From Bacteroidota bacterium (lineage in GTDB: Bacteria > Bacteroidota > Bacteroidia > NORP154): a stretch of 10,539 bases of DNA. The notes below the pieces were generated by a model that made no database searches, had not been told where the DNA came from, and was given only the letters and a program-made list of their open reading frames with translations. A program made the position numbers and the translations under genes. Positions 1 to 6,897 of this stretch are shown here, one piece after another (position 1 is the stretch's first letter; every line of letters begins with the position of its first letter). The DNA is taken from assembly GCA_002401055.1 (NCBI GenBank), contig NVRZ01000093.1, forward strand, positions 1 through 10,539, in the 5' to 3' direction.

Positions 1-1
1 T

Positions 2-115
2 GTGAATCAAATAATTAAAATTGAGAACTTTTTATTCGACATAACAGAAGTGAGTGAAACGCGAATCGAGAAGGTGCGTTTGACTATTCACGCAAAGGGG
101 GAAGTCTCAACATAA
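2..115 (+). CDS. C-terminal end of a probable HlyC/CorC-family transporter (partial)
   Basis: The frame starting at base 2 is open from the window edge to a TAA at 113-115, giving 37 residues that begin VNQIIKIENFLFDI and end HAKGEVST. The stretch FLFDITEVSETRIEKVRLTI resembles the end of the CorC_HlyC C-terminal domain, where a beta strand leads into a conserved 'RI..V.V' strand. In Bacteroidota a CorC-type membrane protein (DUF21, CBS pair, CorC_HlyC domain) is often found just upstream of the SurA_N/parvulin foldase, which fits the next gene. Such proteins are inner-membrane proteins linked to divalent cation transport or resistance. Only the tail is present, so the membrane and CBS domains cannot be checked. 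The call rests on a short match plus gene order, and another protein with a similar tail remains possible. Confidence 0.5.
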   Translation: MNQIIKIENFLFDITEVSETRIEKVRLTIHAKGEVST

Positions 116-193
116 ATAACTTGATCTTTTGTATATTCGCGCTCCCTACAAAAATAGAGTAGGAATTTCATCTTTATTTCAAATTATCATTGC

Positions 194-868
194 ATGGCTT
201 TAATTGGTGACATCAGGAGAAAAGGAGGTTTTCTCATTGCTATTTTCGTTGGTACGGCGTTATTAGCCTTTATTCTCGGCGATTTACTAGGTCCAGGAGG
301 ATCGTTAACAAGTACCAATCAATTTGAAATTGGTGAGGTAGGTGGAGAAATTATCCCAGCAAGGGAGTTTGACCTGAAAGTACAAGATGCCATTGAAAAT
401 TATAAAGAACAATCTGGTAGTGCTTCAATTGATGCTCAGACAACAGATTTACTTCGAGACCAAACGTGGGTGCAATGGTTAAATGAGATAATAATGGGAG
501 CTGAGTACAGCCACATTGGTGTAACTGTTCATCCAGATGAGATATTTGATCTTGTTACTGGATCTAATCCTCACGCCATTGTAGTTCAAGCTTTTTCTAA
601 TCCGGAAACAGGCGCTTTTAATGCTGGTGATGTAATTAACTTTCTAAAAAACATGGACAGCGATCCGAGCGGAAAGTCGCGAGCTCAATGGCTTCCGCTA
701 GAACAAACAATAAAAAAGGATCAGCTATCTATAAAATACTTTACGCTGATAAAAAAAGGCTTGTATATAACGCGTAGAGAAGCCCAAAGAGACTATGAAG
801 CGTTTAACTCAAGTATTAAATCAAATATGCCGTGCAACGGTATAATGATGTTCCAGACAGTATTGTAA
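194..868 (+). CDS. SurA_N/PpiD-like peptidyl-prolyl isomerase, N-terminal part (gene broken by frameshift)
   Basis: This is the front part of a membrane-anchored periplasmic foldase of the PpiD/SurA_N type. The ATG at 194 begins MALIGDIRRKGGFLI, the usual start of the Bacteroidota family. It has a short basic N-terminus, then one membrane segment at about residues 11-32 that would anchor the protein with its bulk in the periplasm. Residues from about 40 to 208 form the SurA_N-like chaperone region, with the family's typical 'LIKKGLYITRREAQRDYEAFN' wording at about 184-204. Family-like sequence stops near residue 209 (base 820). The last 16 or so residues, up to the TGA at 866-868, look out of frame. 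The rest of the protein continues in the next feature, in the frame one base back. Alone this piece would be a tethered chaperone domain with no isomerase domain. The gene starts 78 bases after the preceding stop, so it may be co-transcribed with that gene. Confidence 0.85.
   Translation: MALIGDIRRKGGFLIAIFVGTALLAFILGDLLGPGGSLTSTNQFEIGEVGGEIIPAREFDLKVQDAIENYKEQSGSASIDAQTTDLLRDQTWVQWLNEIIMGAEYSHIGVTVHPDEIFDLVTGSNPHAIVVQAFSNPETGAFNAGDVINFLKNMDSDPSGKSRAQWLPLEQTIKKDQLSIKYFTLIKKGLYITRREAQRDYEAFNSSIKSNMPCNGIMMFQTVL
815..831 (+). other. Frame break inside the foldase gene
   Basis: The upstream frame reads family-like sequence to Ile-Lys (815-820). The downstream frame does so from Lys-Tyr-Ala-Val (823-834). 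Moving between them needs a step of minus one base. Restoring one base after 820, for example to read ATT AAA TTC AAA TAT, would give IKFKYAV. An alternative is a 5-base duplication, because AAATC is followed directly by AAAT. The longest homopolymer at the site is three bases, and no X XXY YYZ slippery heptamer is visible. Confidence 0.75.
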
Positions 869-2325
869 CCCTTGAAGAGAGCGATGTAAAGAAGTACTAT
901 GAGGAACATAAAAAGGAACATGAGCAAAAAGCATCAAGATCTTTGGAGTATATATCCTTTGATGTATTCCCTTCTAATGACGATTCTCTTTTAATTGAAG
1001 ATTGGATAAATAGAAAGACCGAAGAGCTCCAAGACGTTTATGGAATTGAGGAGATATCATCGTTTGTTAATATGAATTCTGATACTCGATTCGCAGATAT
1101 TTTTGTTAAACAGGGTATGCTGTCCAGCGCAATTGATTCTACCATATTTGATTCCGATGCGGACTCAACAACCATGGTAGGACCCTATATTGAGGATGGC
1201 TCCTACAAATTGGTAAAGCTAGTAGAGACTGCAATGAGGCCAGATTCAGTTAAGGCACGACATATACTTGTTGCAATTAAAGTTTCAGGAGACACTTCAC
1301 ACGTAGTAAAAGCTGATAGCATCATGGACCTATTGAACAACGGCTCTGACTTTGCATTGCTGGCAACTACTCTTTCGGACGACCCCGGCTCTAAAGTTGA
1401 AGGTGGAGAACTGGGATGGTTTGCTGAGGGAACAATGGTTAAGGCATTTAACGACTCTTGTTTTTCAGGTTCTATTGGCGACTTATTGCGGGTTGAAACG
1501 CAGTTTGGCGTTCACATTATCGAAATACTGGAAATGACAGAACCAATAATTAAAGTCAAAATCGCGACAGTAGACAGAAGAATTGAACCAAGTTCTAAAA
1601 CATTTGCAGGGATTTATGCTCAGGCAAACAAATTCGCCGGATCAACCAAATCCGTTGAAGAATTTGAAGGAAAAGCTGAAGAAATCGGTAAAGTTGTTAG
1701 AGTTGCTCAAGATCTTCTTGAAGGAGAGAAATCAATTGTCGGTCTGGATTCCCCCAGAGAAGTGATAAGATGGGCTTATAAAGTAGAACCTGAAACGGTA
1801 TCTGGGCCATTTGAATTGGGTAATAAATTTTTGGTAGCCGTGTTGACCTCAATAAAGGAAGAGGGCTACGCAACGCTTGAAGATATCCGAGCAGAAACTG
1901 AAATAGATGCTCGGAAAGAGAAGAAGGCAAATTATGTGAAGACCAAAATTGCCGAAAATGATGATCAAAATGTGGAGGATTTGGCATATAACCTATCGGC
2001 GAATAACAAGGAATTTGATCTTCAGGTAGAATCCGCAAAAAACATCACTTTCTCCTCGTTCAATCTTGCAGGTGTAGGAAGAGAGCCAAGCCTAATTGGA
2101 CATATCTACGGGTCTAAGAAGGGAGAAATGTCTTCAGCATTCAAAGGCAATTCTGGAGTATTTGTATTTGTAATAGAAGAATACACGGCTGCCCCAGTTG
2201 TTGAAGACCTAACGGCCAGTCAATCAAGATTGGGTAGTAATGTACAGGCGAGAGTAGAGTACGAAGTATTCAACGCTCTTAAGAAAAACGCCAATGTTGT
2301 CGATAACAGGTTTAAGTTCTATTAG
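832..2325 (+). CDS. PpiD-like peptidyl-prolyl isomerase, parvulin domain and C-terminal part (gene broken by frameshift)
   Basis: This continues the foldase begun at 194. The frame is open from 820, just after a TAA at 817-819, and the first possible start is GTG at 832. Family-like sequence (KYAVQRYNDVPDSIVTLEE) is already present upstream of that GTG, so it is probably not a true start. Counting from 832, a degenerate parvulin-like region spans about residues 36-135. A parvulin/rotamase domain follows at about 141-232, with the hallmarks KARHILV, GGELGWF and the closing TQFGVHIIEI. A long C-terminal SurA/PpiD-like region runs to the TAG at 2323-2325. There is no signal peptide or membrane segment, so a separate product would stay in the cytoplasm, which does not suit this family. 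Joined to the first part it gives about 710 residues, normal for the phylum. The open length with no further stop suggests a recent lesion or a sequence error. Confidence 0.85.
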   Translation: MQRYNDVPDSIVTLEESDVKKYYEEHKKEHEQKASRSLEYISFDVFPSNDDSLLIEDWINRKTEELQDVYGIEEISSFVNMNSDTRFADIFVKQGMLSSAIDSTIFDSDADSTTMVGPYIEDGSYKLVKLVETAMRPDSVKARHILVAIKVSGDTSHVVKADSIMDLLNNGSDFALLATTLSDDPGSKVEGGELGWFAEGTMVKAFNDSCFSGSIGDLLRVETQFGVHIIEILEMTEPIIKVKIATVDRRIEPSSKTFAGIYAQANKFAGSTKSVEEFEGKAEEIGKVVRVAQDLLEGEKSIVGLDSPREVIRWAYKVEPETVSGPFELGNKFLVAVLTSIKEEGYATLEDIRAETEIDARKEKKANYVKTKIAENDDQNVEDLAYNLSANNKEFDLQVESAKNITFSSFNLAGVGREPSLIGHIYGSKKGEMSSAFKGNSGVFVFVIEEYTAAPVVEDLTASQSRLGSNVQARVEYEVFNALKKNANVVDNRFKFY

Positions 2326-2352
2326 CGAATTAGCTCTGAACGACCTATTTAT

Positions 2353-3687
2353 TTATCTGAAGGAATCCAGCCTGTAAGCGTCGAGCTTAATAAACACAAA
2401 TAAGAGTATAGTAAAGCCCCAGAGTGAGGAGCCGCCATAGCTAAAAAACGGCAATGGTATTCCAATAACTGGAGCCAACCCGATGGTCATCCCTATATTC
2501 ACAGCCACGTGGAAAAAAATTATTGAAGCCAGACCATAGCCAAATATCCTACTAAAGGCTGATCGCTGTCGTTCTGCCATCAAAATTATTTTAATCAGAA
2601 ATGTTATAAAGAGCGAAATCACCACAAAGCTTCCCAGAAAGCCCCATTCCTCCCCCACTGTACAGAAGATGAAGTCTGTGCTTTGCTCAGGTACAAAATC
2701 GAATTTAGTCTGCGTGCCTTGCAAGTAGCCTTTGCCGAACATCCCCCCTGAACCTATAGCGATCTTTGACTGATTTACGTTGTATCCTGCTCCCTTCGGA
2801 TCCGACTTAATGGCCAATAATTCATTTATCCTACTTCGCTGATGATCGCTGAGCACTTCATCAAAAACATAATCGACACTGTAGATGAAGGAAACCGATA
2901 ATATCAATGTTATGACAACCACCACTGAAACATCACGTAACATGGTAAAACCTCCCCTGTTGGACCGGTTTTTAATGAAGGGTATTAAAATCAAGCTGCT
3001 AATTAACGCAAGAACGGTTACCAGAACTGATTTGCCAGAAACAACAATTTCAAAAGGTAAATTGATAGTAGTGTCTTGTAGAACTAGGGTAACGATAAAC
3101 AAGATTATTGCGAATAGACCAGCGAGCAAAAAATTTCCAGACAAGCCCTCCCTATACATGAGAAACACAAAAGACAAATACACCAAAGCCGATCCGGCAT
3201 CTCCCTGAAGCAAGATCAATCCCAAAGGAATTGCAATCAATGTCATGCAGACCAGCTTAGTCTTCAAATTCGATATCTTAATATTCAGCAAACTCAAATA
3301 TTTTGCAACTGCCATACAGGTAGCAAATTTTGCAAACTCTGCAGGCTGAAAACTGAATGCCCCAAAAACGAACCATGATTTTGAACCTCCGATCTCCTTA
3401 CCGAATATCAATACTGCAACGAGCGCAAGCATCATCAGTACATATATAGGAAATCCAAAAGCTACAAAGAACTGCCTATCCGTTGCCAGCACTGCTATGG
3501 CAATTACAATCGCCGTCAATATCCAGATTAATTGCTTACCGTAGCTTTGCGAAAAGTCAAAAATGCTCTGATGCTCTTCACTGTATACCGCTGCGTAGAT
3601 GTTGGCCCAGCCCATGAGGACCAATACGAGATAAATCACAATAATACCCCAGTCAATGCTGTCAATCAATGATATTCCCTTTCTCAT
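2353..3687 (-). CDS. rodA: RodA, SEDS peptidoglycan glycosyltransferase of the elongasome
   Basis: RodA (MrdB) polymerises lipid II into glycan strands in the inner membrane and works as a pair with PBP2. The 444-residue product is strongly hydrophobic, with many membrane segments. It carries SEDS-family signatures: GGSKSWF and FSFQPAEFAKFA at about 100-122, QGDAGSALVYL at about 161-171, and the large extracytoplasmic loop with GSGGMFGKGYLQGTQT and PEQSTDFIF at about 312-341. Asp338 in the last motif matches the catalytic aspartate of RodA. The end holds PLPFFSYGGSS at about 411-421. It is longer than E. coli RodA (370 residues), mostly because of extra hydrophobic sequence at about 205-270. 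It starts 2 bases after the mrdA stop, so the pair is probably translationally coupled. It is the last gene of the cluster and ends 27 bases from the convergent foldase gene. FtsW is a paralogue, but the neighbours and sequence favour RodA. Confidence 0.96.
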   Translation of the reverse strand: MRKGISLIDSIDWGIIVIYLVLVLMGWANIYAAVYSEEHQSIFDFSQSYGKQLIWILTAIVIAIAVLATDRQFFVAFGFPIYVLMMLALVAVLIFGKEIGGSKSWFVFGAFSFQPAEFAKFATCMAVAKYLSLLNIKISNLKTKLVCMTLIAIPLGLILLQGDAGSALVYLSFVFLMYREGLSGNFLLAGLFAIILFIVTLVLQDTTINLPFEIVVSGKSVLVTVLALISSLILIPFIKNRSNRGGFTMLRDVSVVVVITLILSVSFIYSVDYVFDEVLSDHQRSRINELLAIKSDPKGAGYNVNQSKIAIGSGGMFGKGYLQGTQTKFDFVPEQSTDFIFCTVGEEWGFLGSFVVISLFITFLIKIILMAERQRSAFSRIFGYGLASIIFFHVAVNIGMTIGLAPVIGIPLPFFSYGGSSLWGFTILLFVFIKLDAYRLDSFR

Positions 3688-3689
3688 TC

Positions 3690-5489
3690 TTAGTTAGGTT
3701 CAGCAGTTTTATGAATGAAATCAGCCTCCAATATTCTATTTAACTTGGCCTGATTTGATAGCCTTCGGGTCAGGTATTTTTCAATAATCAAACTCGCAAT
3801 TGGTGCCGCCCAGGTTCCTCCAAATCCAGAATTTTCGACATACACAGATACCGCTATTTGAGGATTATACTTAGGAGCGAAGGCAATAAAAACTGAATGA
3901 TCTTCACCGTGTGGATTTTCGGCTGTTCCAGTCTTTCCACAAACTGTAATACTGTCAACCTGTGCCCGTCTTGCTGTTCCCCGCATTACAACCTCTGCCA
4001 TAGCGTCTGCTACGAGATTAAAGTACTTCTCCTCAATTTTGGTATAGTGAATGTCCATATCACTATTATTCTTTTTAATAACGTGGGGCGTTATGTAATA
4101 CCCTCTATTGGCAAAAATGGCAGCCAAATTCGCCATTTGCAGGGGAACTACAAGAATTTCTCCCTGGCCTATACCTAGCGAATAAACCGTTTCAAACTTC
4201 CAATGGCGACGGCCATAAATCTTGTCGTAGTACTCGATGGTTGGGATATTTCCCCTCTGCTCCGAGAGTATGTCAACGCCCAGCCTTTGACCCAAGCCAA
4301 AATTACCAATGTGCTCTCTCCATTTTGCAAATCCAATTTCTGTGTCAATGAATATATTGGAGCTTTTGCCTTGATTAAGAATTCTTTTAAACACCATGTA
4401 GTAATATGGATTACAGGAGTGTTGTATAGAGCCAAACACATCTAGCGGATAAGGATGATTGTGGCAATTAACGAGTCTCTTGTTACATGTGAACATAGTC
4501 TGTGGTGTTATGGCTTTTTCCTGCAAGGCAATGAGAGCCTGAACAAGCTTAAAAATTGAACCCGGTGGATATTGAGCCATAAGTGCCCTGTTGAACAATG
4601 GAACAAGCGTGTCTCGTTGCAGTTTTAAATAGTTTTCAGATCTAACTCGACCAACGAGAAGATTTGGATCGTAAGTAGGACTGGTGACCATGGCAAGTAT
4701 TTCACCTGTTGAAGGTTCAATCGCCACCAGGCTACCTCTTTTGTTCTTCATTAACTTTTCACCTAACTGTTGCAATTCAATGTCAATAGTCGATTTCAAA
4801 TTAGTCCCTGGCTCTGGTAATGTATCATGGGCTCCCTCGCGGAAACTGCTTTTAACCCGATTGAACACGTCAACCATGAACACCTTTACTCCCTTCTTGC
4901 CTCTTAACTCCTTCTCGTATGATTTTTCAACTCCACTAGCTCCGATATAGTCGCCAGAGGAGTAATAACTGTCCTTTTCAATGATTCTGCCGCTTACTTC
5001 ATTTATATAGCCCAACAAGCTGGCAGCGGCGTTGTATGGGTATTTTCGCAATGAGCGGTTATACACAAGGAATCCATCAAACTTGTACATCTTCTCCTGC
5101 AATGCGGCATATGTTTCTGAATTAAGCTGTTCTTGAAATATCGAGGGCTTGTAATAAGAATACCTCTTTGCCTTCTTCAACTTAACTAAAAACTCATCTT
5201 TAGTTATGTCTATCAGATTACAGAAATCAAGGGTGTCAAGGGTTTTGACATGCTTAGGAATGACCATCAAATCATACGCTGGCTGGTTGTATACCATCAC
5301 CTTTCCATTGCGGTCATATACCAGCCCTCGAGCAGGATACTCCGTAACGTACCTAAGCACATTATTCTCTGCAGATAGCTTGTAGCTATCATCAATAACC
5401 TGGATATAGAACAAGCGGATCAAAAAAATTATACCCACCGTAATGAAAATGAGAATTACAATTTCCTTTCTGGACGATAAGTCTTGCAT
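3690..5489 (-). CDS. mrdA: Penicillin-binding protein 2 (MrdA), elongasome transpeptidase
   Basis: This class B penicillin-binding protein cross-links peptidoglycan during elongation and is the target of mecillinam-type beta-lactams. The 599-residue product has a short cytoplasmic start, one membrane anchor at about 9-31, then YPARGLVYDRNGKV at about 51-64, the usual opening of the PBP dimerisation/pedestal domain. The transpeptidase domain occupies about 240-575 and has all three active-site motifs: SIFK (Ser311 nucleophile, Lys314), SCN (358-360) and KTGT (519-522). YSLGIGQGE at about 436-444 is also typical. Cys335, Cys342, His343 and His345 lie just before the SCN motif and could form a metal site like the zinc site of E. 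coli PBP2, but this is inferred. It lies 3 bases after the mreD stop and 2 bases before rodA, its partner polymerase. All key residues are present, so it should be active. Confidence 0.97.
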   Translation of the reverse strand: MQDLSSRKEIVILIFITVGIIFLIRLFYIQVIDDSYKLSAENNVLRYVTEYPARGLVYDRNGKVMVYNQPAYDLMVIPKHVKTLDTLDFCNLIDITKDEFLVKLKKAKRYSYYKPSIFQEQLNSETYAALQEKMYKFDGFLVYNRSLRKYPYNAAASLLGYINEVSGRIIEKDSYYSSGDYIGASGVEKSYEKELRGKKGVKVFMVDVFNRVKSSFREGAHDTLPEPGTNLKSTIDIELQQLGEKLMKNKRGSLVAIEPSTGEILAMVTSPTYDPNLLVGRVRSENYLKLQRDTLVPLFNRALMAQYPPGSIFKLVQALIALQEKAITPQTMFTCNKRLVNCHNHPYPLDVFGSIQHSCNPYYYMVFKRILNQGKSSNIFIDTEIGFAKWREHIGNFGLGQRLGVDILSEQRGNIPTIEYYDKIYGRRHWKFETVYSLGIGQGEILVVPLQMANLAAIFANRGYYITPHVIKKNNSDMDIHYTKIEEKYFNLVADAMAEVVMRGTARRAQVDSITVCGKTGTAENPHGEDHSVFIAFAPKYNPQIAVSVYVENSGFGGTWAAPIASLIIEKYLTRRLSNQAKLNRILEADFIHKTAEPN

Positions 5490-5492
5490 GTG

Positions 5493-6005
5493 TCAGCTTT
5501 TCTTACCCGATATTATATAGTGGGAAATTATTACCAGAACCAATGTAAAAAGGGAGCTCAATAATGTCCGGTACAACGTTGGAAAAAATTCTGCCAATCT
5601 AAAAACTTCAAGGTTGAACAGAAGTACATGATGCGCCAGTATGAGTATTCCTACATACGATAAATACCAGTTAAACCCCATGTCCTTCACTGTAGGCTGA
5701 GCTCCGAAATCATAACCTCCCCGAGGTGAAATGTATGTCACGATGTACGGCCTAAGAAACGCAAGTAACAAACATGCCATTGCGTGCATTCCAATTGTAT
5801 TGGAAAACATATCAACTGAAATTCCCAGTAGAAATGACAGAAGCAACAACAGACCCCTGGGTGTTTCAAATGGAAGCATTAGAATAAATAGAACGTATAG
5901 GTAAGGGTTAAGATAACCACCAAGCTGAATGTTATTCAAGATAAATACTTGAAACAGGATTAGAAATACAAATCGAAGTGAATTACTAATTATTTGATTA
6001 AACAT
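5493..6005 (-). CDS. mreD: MreD, rod-shape-determining membrane protein
   Basis: MreD is a small inner-membrane subunit of the elongasome that works with MreC to control RodA-PBP2. The 170-residue product matches the usual length and is almost entirely hydrophobic, with about five or six membrane segments. The best family signature is at residues 58-87: GISVDMFSNTIGMHA followed by LLAFLRPYIV, with the conserved Asp65. A basic tail (SGKKS) ends the protein. It starts 11 bases after mreC and stops 3 bases before mrdA. MreD proteins vary in sequence, so the call also leans on its place between mreC and mrdA, but the signature alone is good. Confidence 0.93.
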   Translation of the reverse strand: MFNQIISNSLRFVFLILFQVFILNNIQLGGYLNPYLYVLFILMLPFETPRGLLLLLSFLLGISVDMFSNTIGMHAMACLLLAFLRPYIVTYISPRGGYDFGAQPTVKDMGFNWYLSYVGILILAHHVLLFNLEVFRLAEFFPTLYRTLLSSLFTLVLVIISHYIISGKKS

Positions 6006-6016
6006 TGGATAATTTT

Positions 6017-6847
6017 CTATTCCTGAAGTGTTGTGTCCTCCAAATGGCTTTGCTCTACTTTTAAAAGATTGCTTACCAGATATACATTTGCCAGACTAGC
6101 AAAGTCTGAAGCATATTTAATTTTCAGTGTGTATGATTTATCCCCAGCAACTATGTCAATATCTTCAACAATCCCTACTCTCAATCCTTCCGGAAATATG
6201 GCTGAAAATCCGCTTGTGACAATCTTGTCCCCTTTATTGATCCTTATATGCGTTGGCAACTCTGTAACTGTACCAAATGTAAAATCATCGCCATTCCATA
6301 TTGCTGATCCAAAATAGTCCTTCCCCAATATTTTAACACTTGTTCTTGAATCCGCATGCAGCAAAGAAAGTACCGTAGAAAAATTGGCCGACACGTCTTT
6401 CACAATACCTATAACTCCTAAGCTTGAAATAACACCCATTTCCCTTTCTACCCCCTGATTTGTGCCTCTGTTAAGCGTGAGGTAGTTATTTCGTTTATTG
6501 ATTGAATTATTAATGACTCTGGCATTGAGGTAGGTGTACTGTTGGTGATACACGGTGTCATTGTGTATAAATTCACCGTCAACGAATTGCACGTATGACA
6601 TGATTGATTGTCCATAGAGCTCTTCATTTTCTTCTGCCAAGCGCTCGTTTTCCTCTCTCAACCCGAAGTAACCCGTCATGTTGTCGAACGACTCATATAA
6701 ATTGGCTGCAATAAAATCTGATGAGTTCAAGAAGCTCGCCCGCTGGAAGGAATTATTTTGAACGAGTAAGTAGGCGGAAAAAGATTCAAATAGAAGAAAA
6801 AGGAAGATGAAATTATTTCTCCAAATGAACAATATTATGCTGCGCAT
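6017..6847 (-). CDS. mreC: MreC, rod-shape-determining periplasmic scaffold
   Basis: MreC is a bitopic inner-membrane protein. Its periplasmic part binds and activates PBP2 and links it to MreB through MreD. The 276-residue product has a short cytoplasmic start, a membrane segment at about 10-29, and a charged Glu-rich stretch at about 62-78 (REENERLAEENEEL) that is the expected coiled coil. The MreC beta-barrel domain covers about 105-262, with NYLTLNRGTNQGV at about 121-133, GVIGIVKD at about 144-151 and DKIVTSGFSAIFPEGLRVG at about 207-225. It begins 50 bases after mreB, the widest gap in the cluster, and a possible weak promoter lies in that gap. It ends 11 bases before mreD. No damage is visible. 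Confidence 0.95.
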   Translation of the reverse strand: MRSIILFIWRNNFIFLFLLFESFSAYLLVQNNSFQRASFLNSSDFIAANLYESFDNMTGYFGLREENERLAEENEELYGQSIMSYVQFVDGEFIHNDTVYHQQYTYLNARVINNSINKRNNYLTLNRGTNQGVEREMGVISSLGVIGIVKDVSANFSTVLSLLHADSRTSVKILGKDYFGSAIWNGDDFTFGTVTELPTHIRINKGDKIVTSGFSAIFPEGLRVGIVEDIDIVAGDKSYTLKIKYASDFASLANVYLVSNLLKVEQSHLEDTTLQE

Positions 6848-6868
6848 TACCTATTGATATTTCGGCCT

Positions 6869-6897
6869 TCAAGGTAATCTAAAAATACAATCAACAA
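6869..6897 (-). promoter_or_regulatory. Possible weak internal promoter between mreB and mreC
   Basis: On the minus strand, TTG (6897-6895) directly follows the mreB stop. It is separated by 18 bases from TACCTTGA (6876-6869), which resembles the Bacteroidota -7 element TAnnTTTG imperfectly. The mreC ATG follows 21 bases later. CCTTGAAGG inside the element is also a near-palindrome. The match is partial and could be chance. Confidence 0.2.

Noticed and set aside
132..139. TATATTCG as a -7 promoter element before the foldase gene
   Set aside because: It has one mismatch to TAnnTTTG but no TTG at the expected 17-20 base distance upstream. The only nearby TTG (121-123) is too close.
145..163. 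Hairpin CCTAC...GTAGG between the first two plus-strand genes
   Set aside because: It has only five pairs, a nine-base loop and no following T-run, so it is too weak to call a terminator or regulatory RNA.
817..834. Programmed -1 ribosomal frameshift in the foldase gene
   Set aside because: The site has no canonical slippery heptamer: the zero-frame codons are ATT AAA TCA AAT, and slipping back from AAA would meet TAA. No strong downstream hairpin is apparent, and the family is not known to use frameshifting.
1697..2038. Antisense 113-codon open frame within the foldase gene
   Set aside because: It lies wholly opposite a well-supported coding region, has a low-complexity product and resembles no known family. 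It is a shadow frame.
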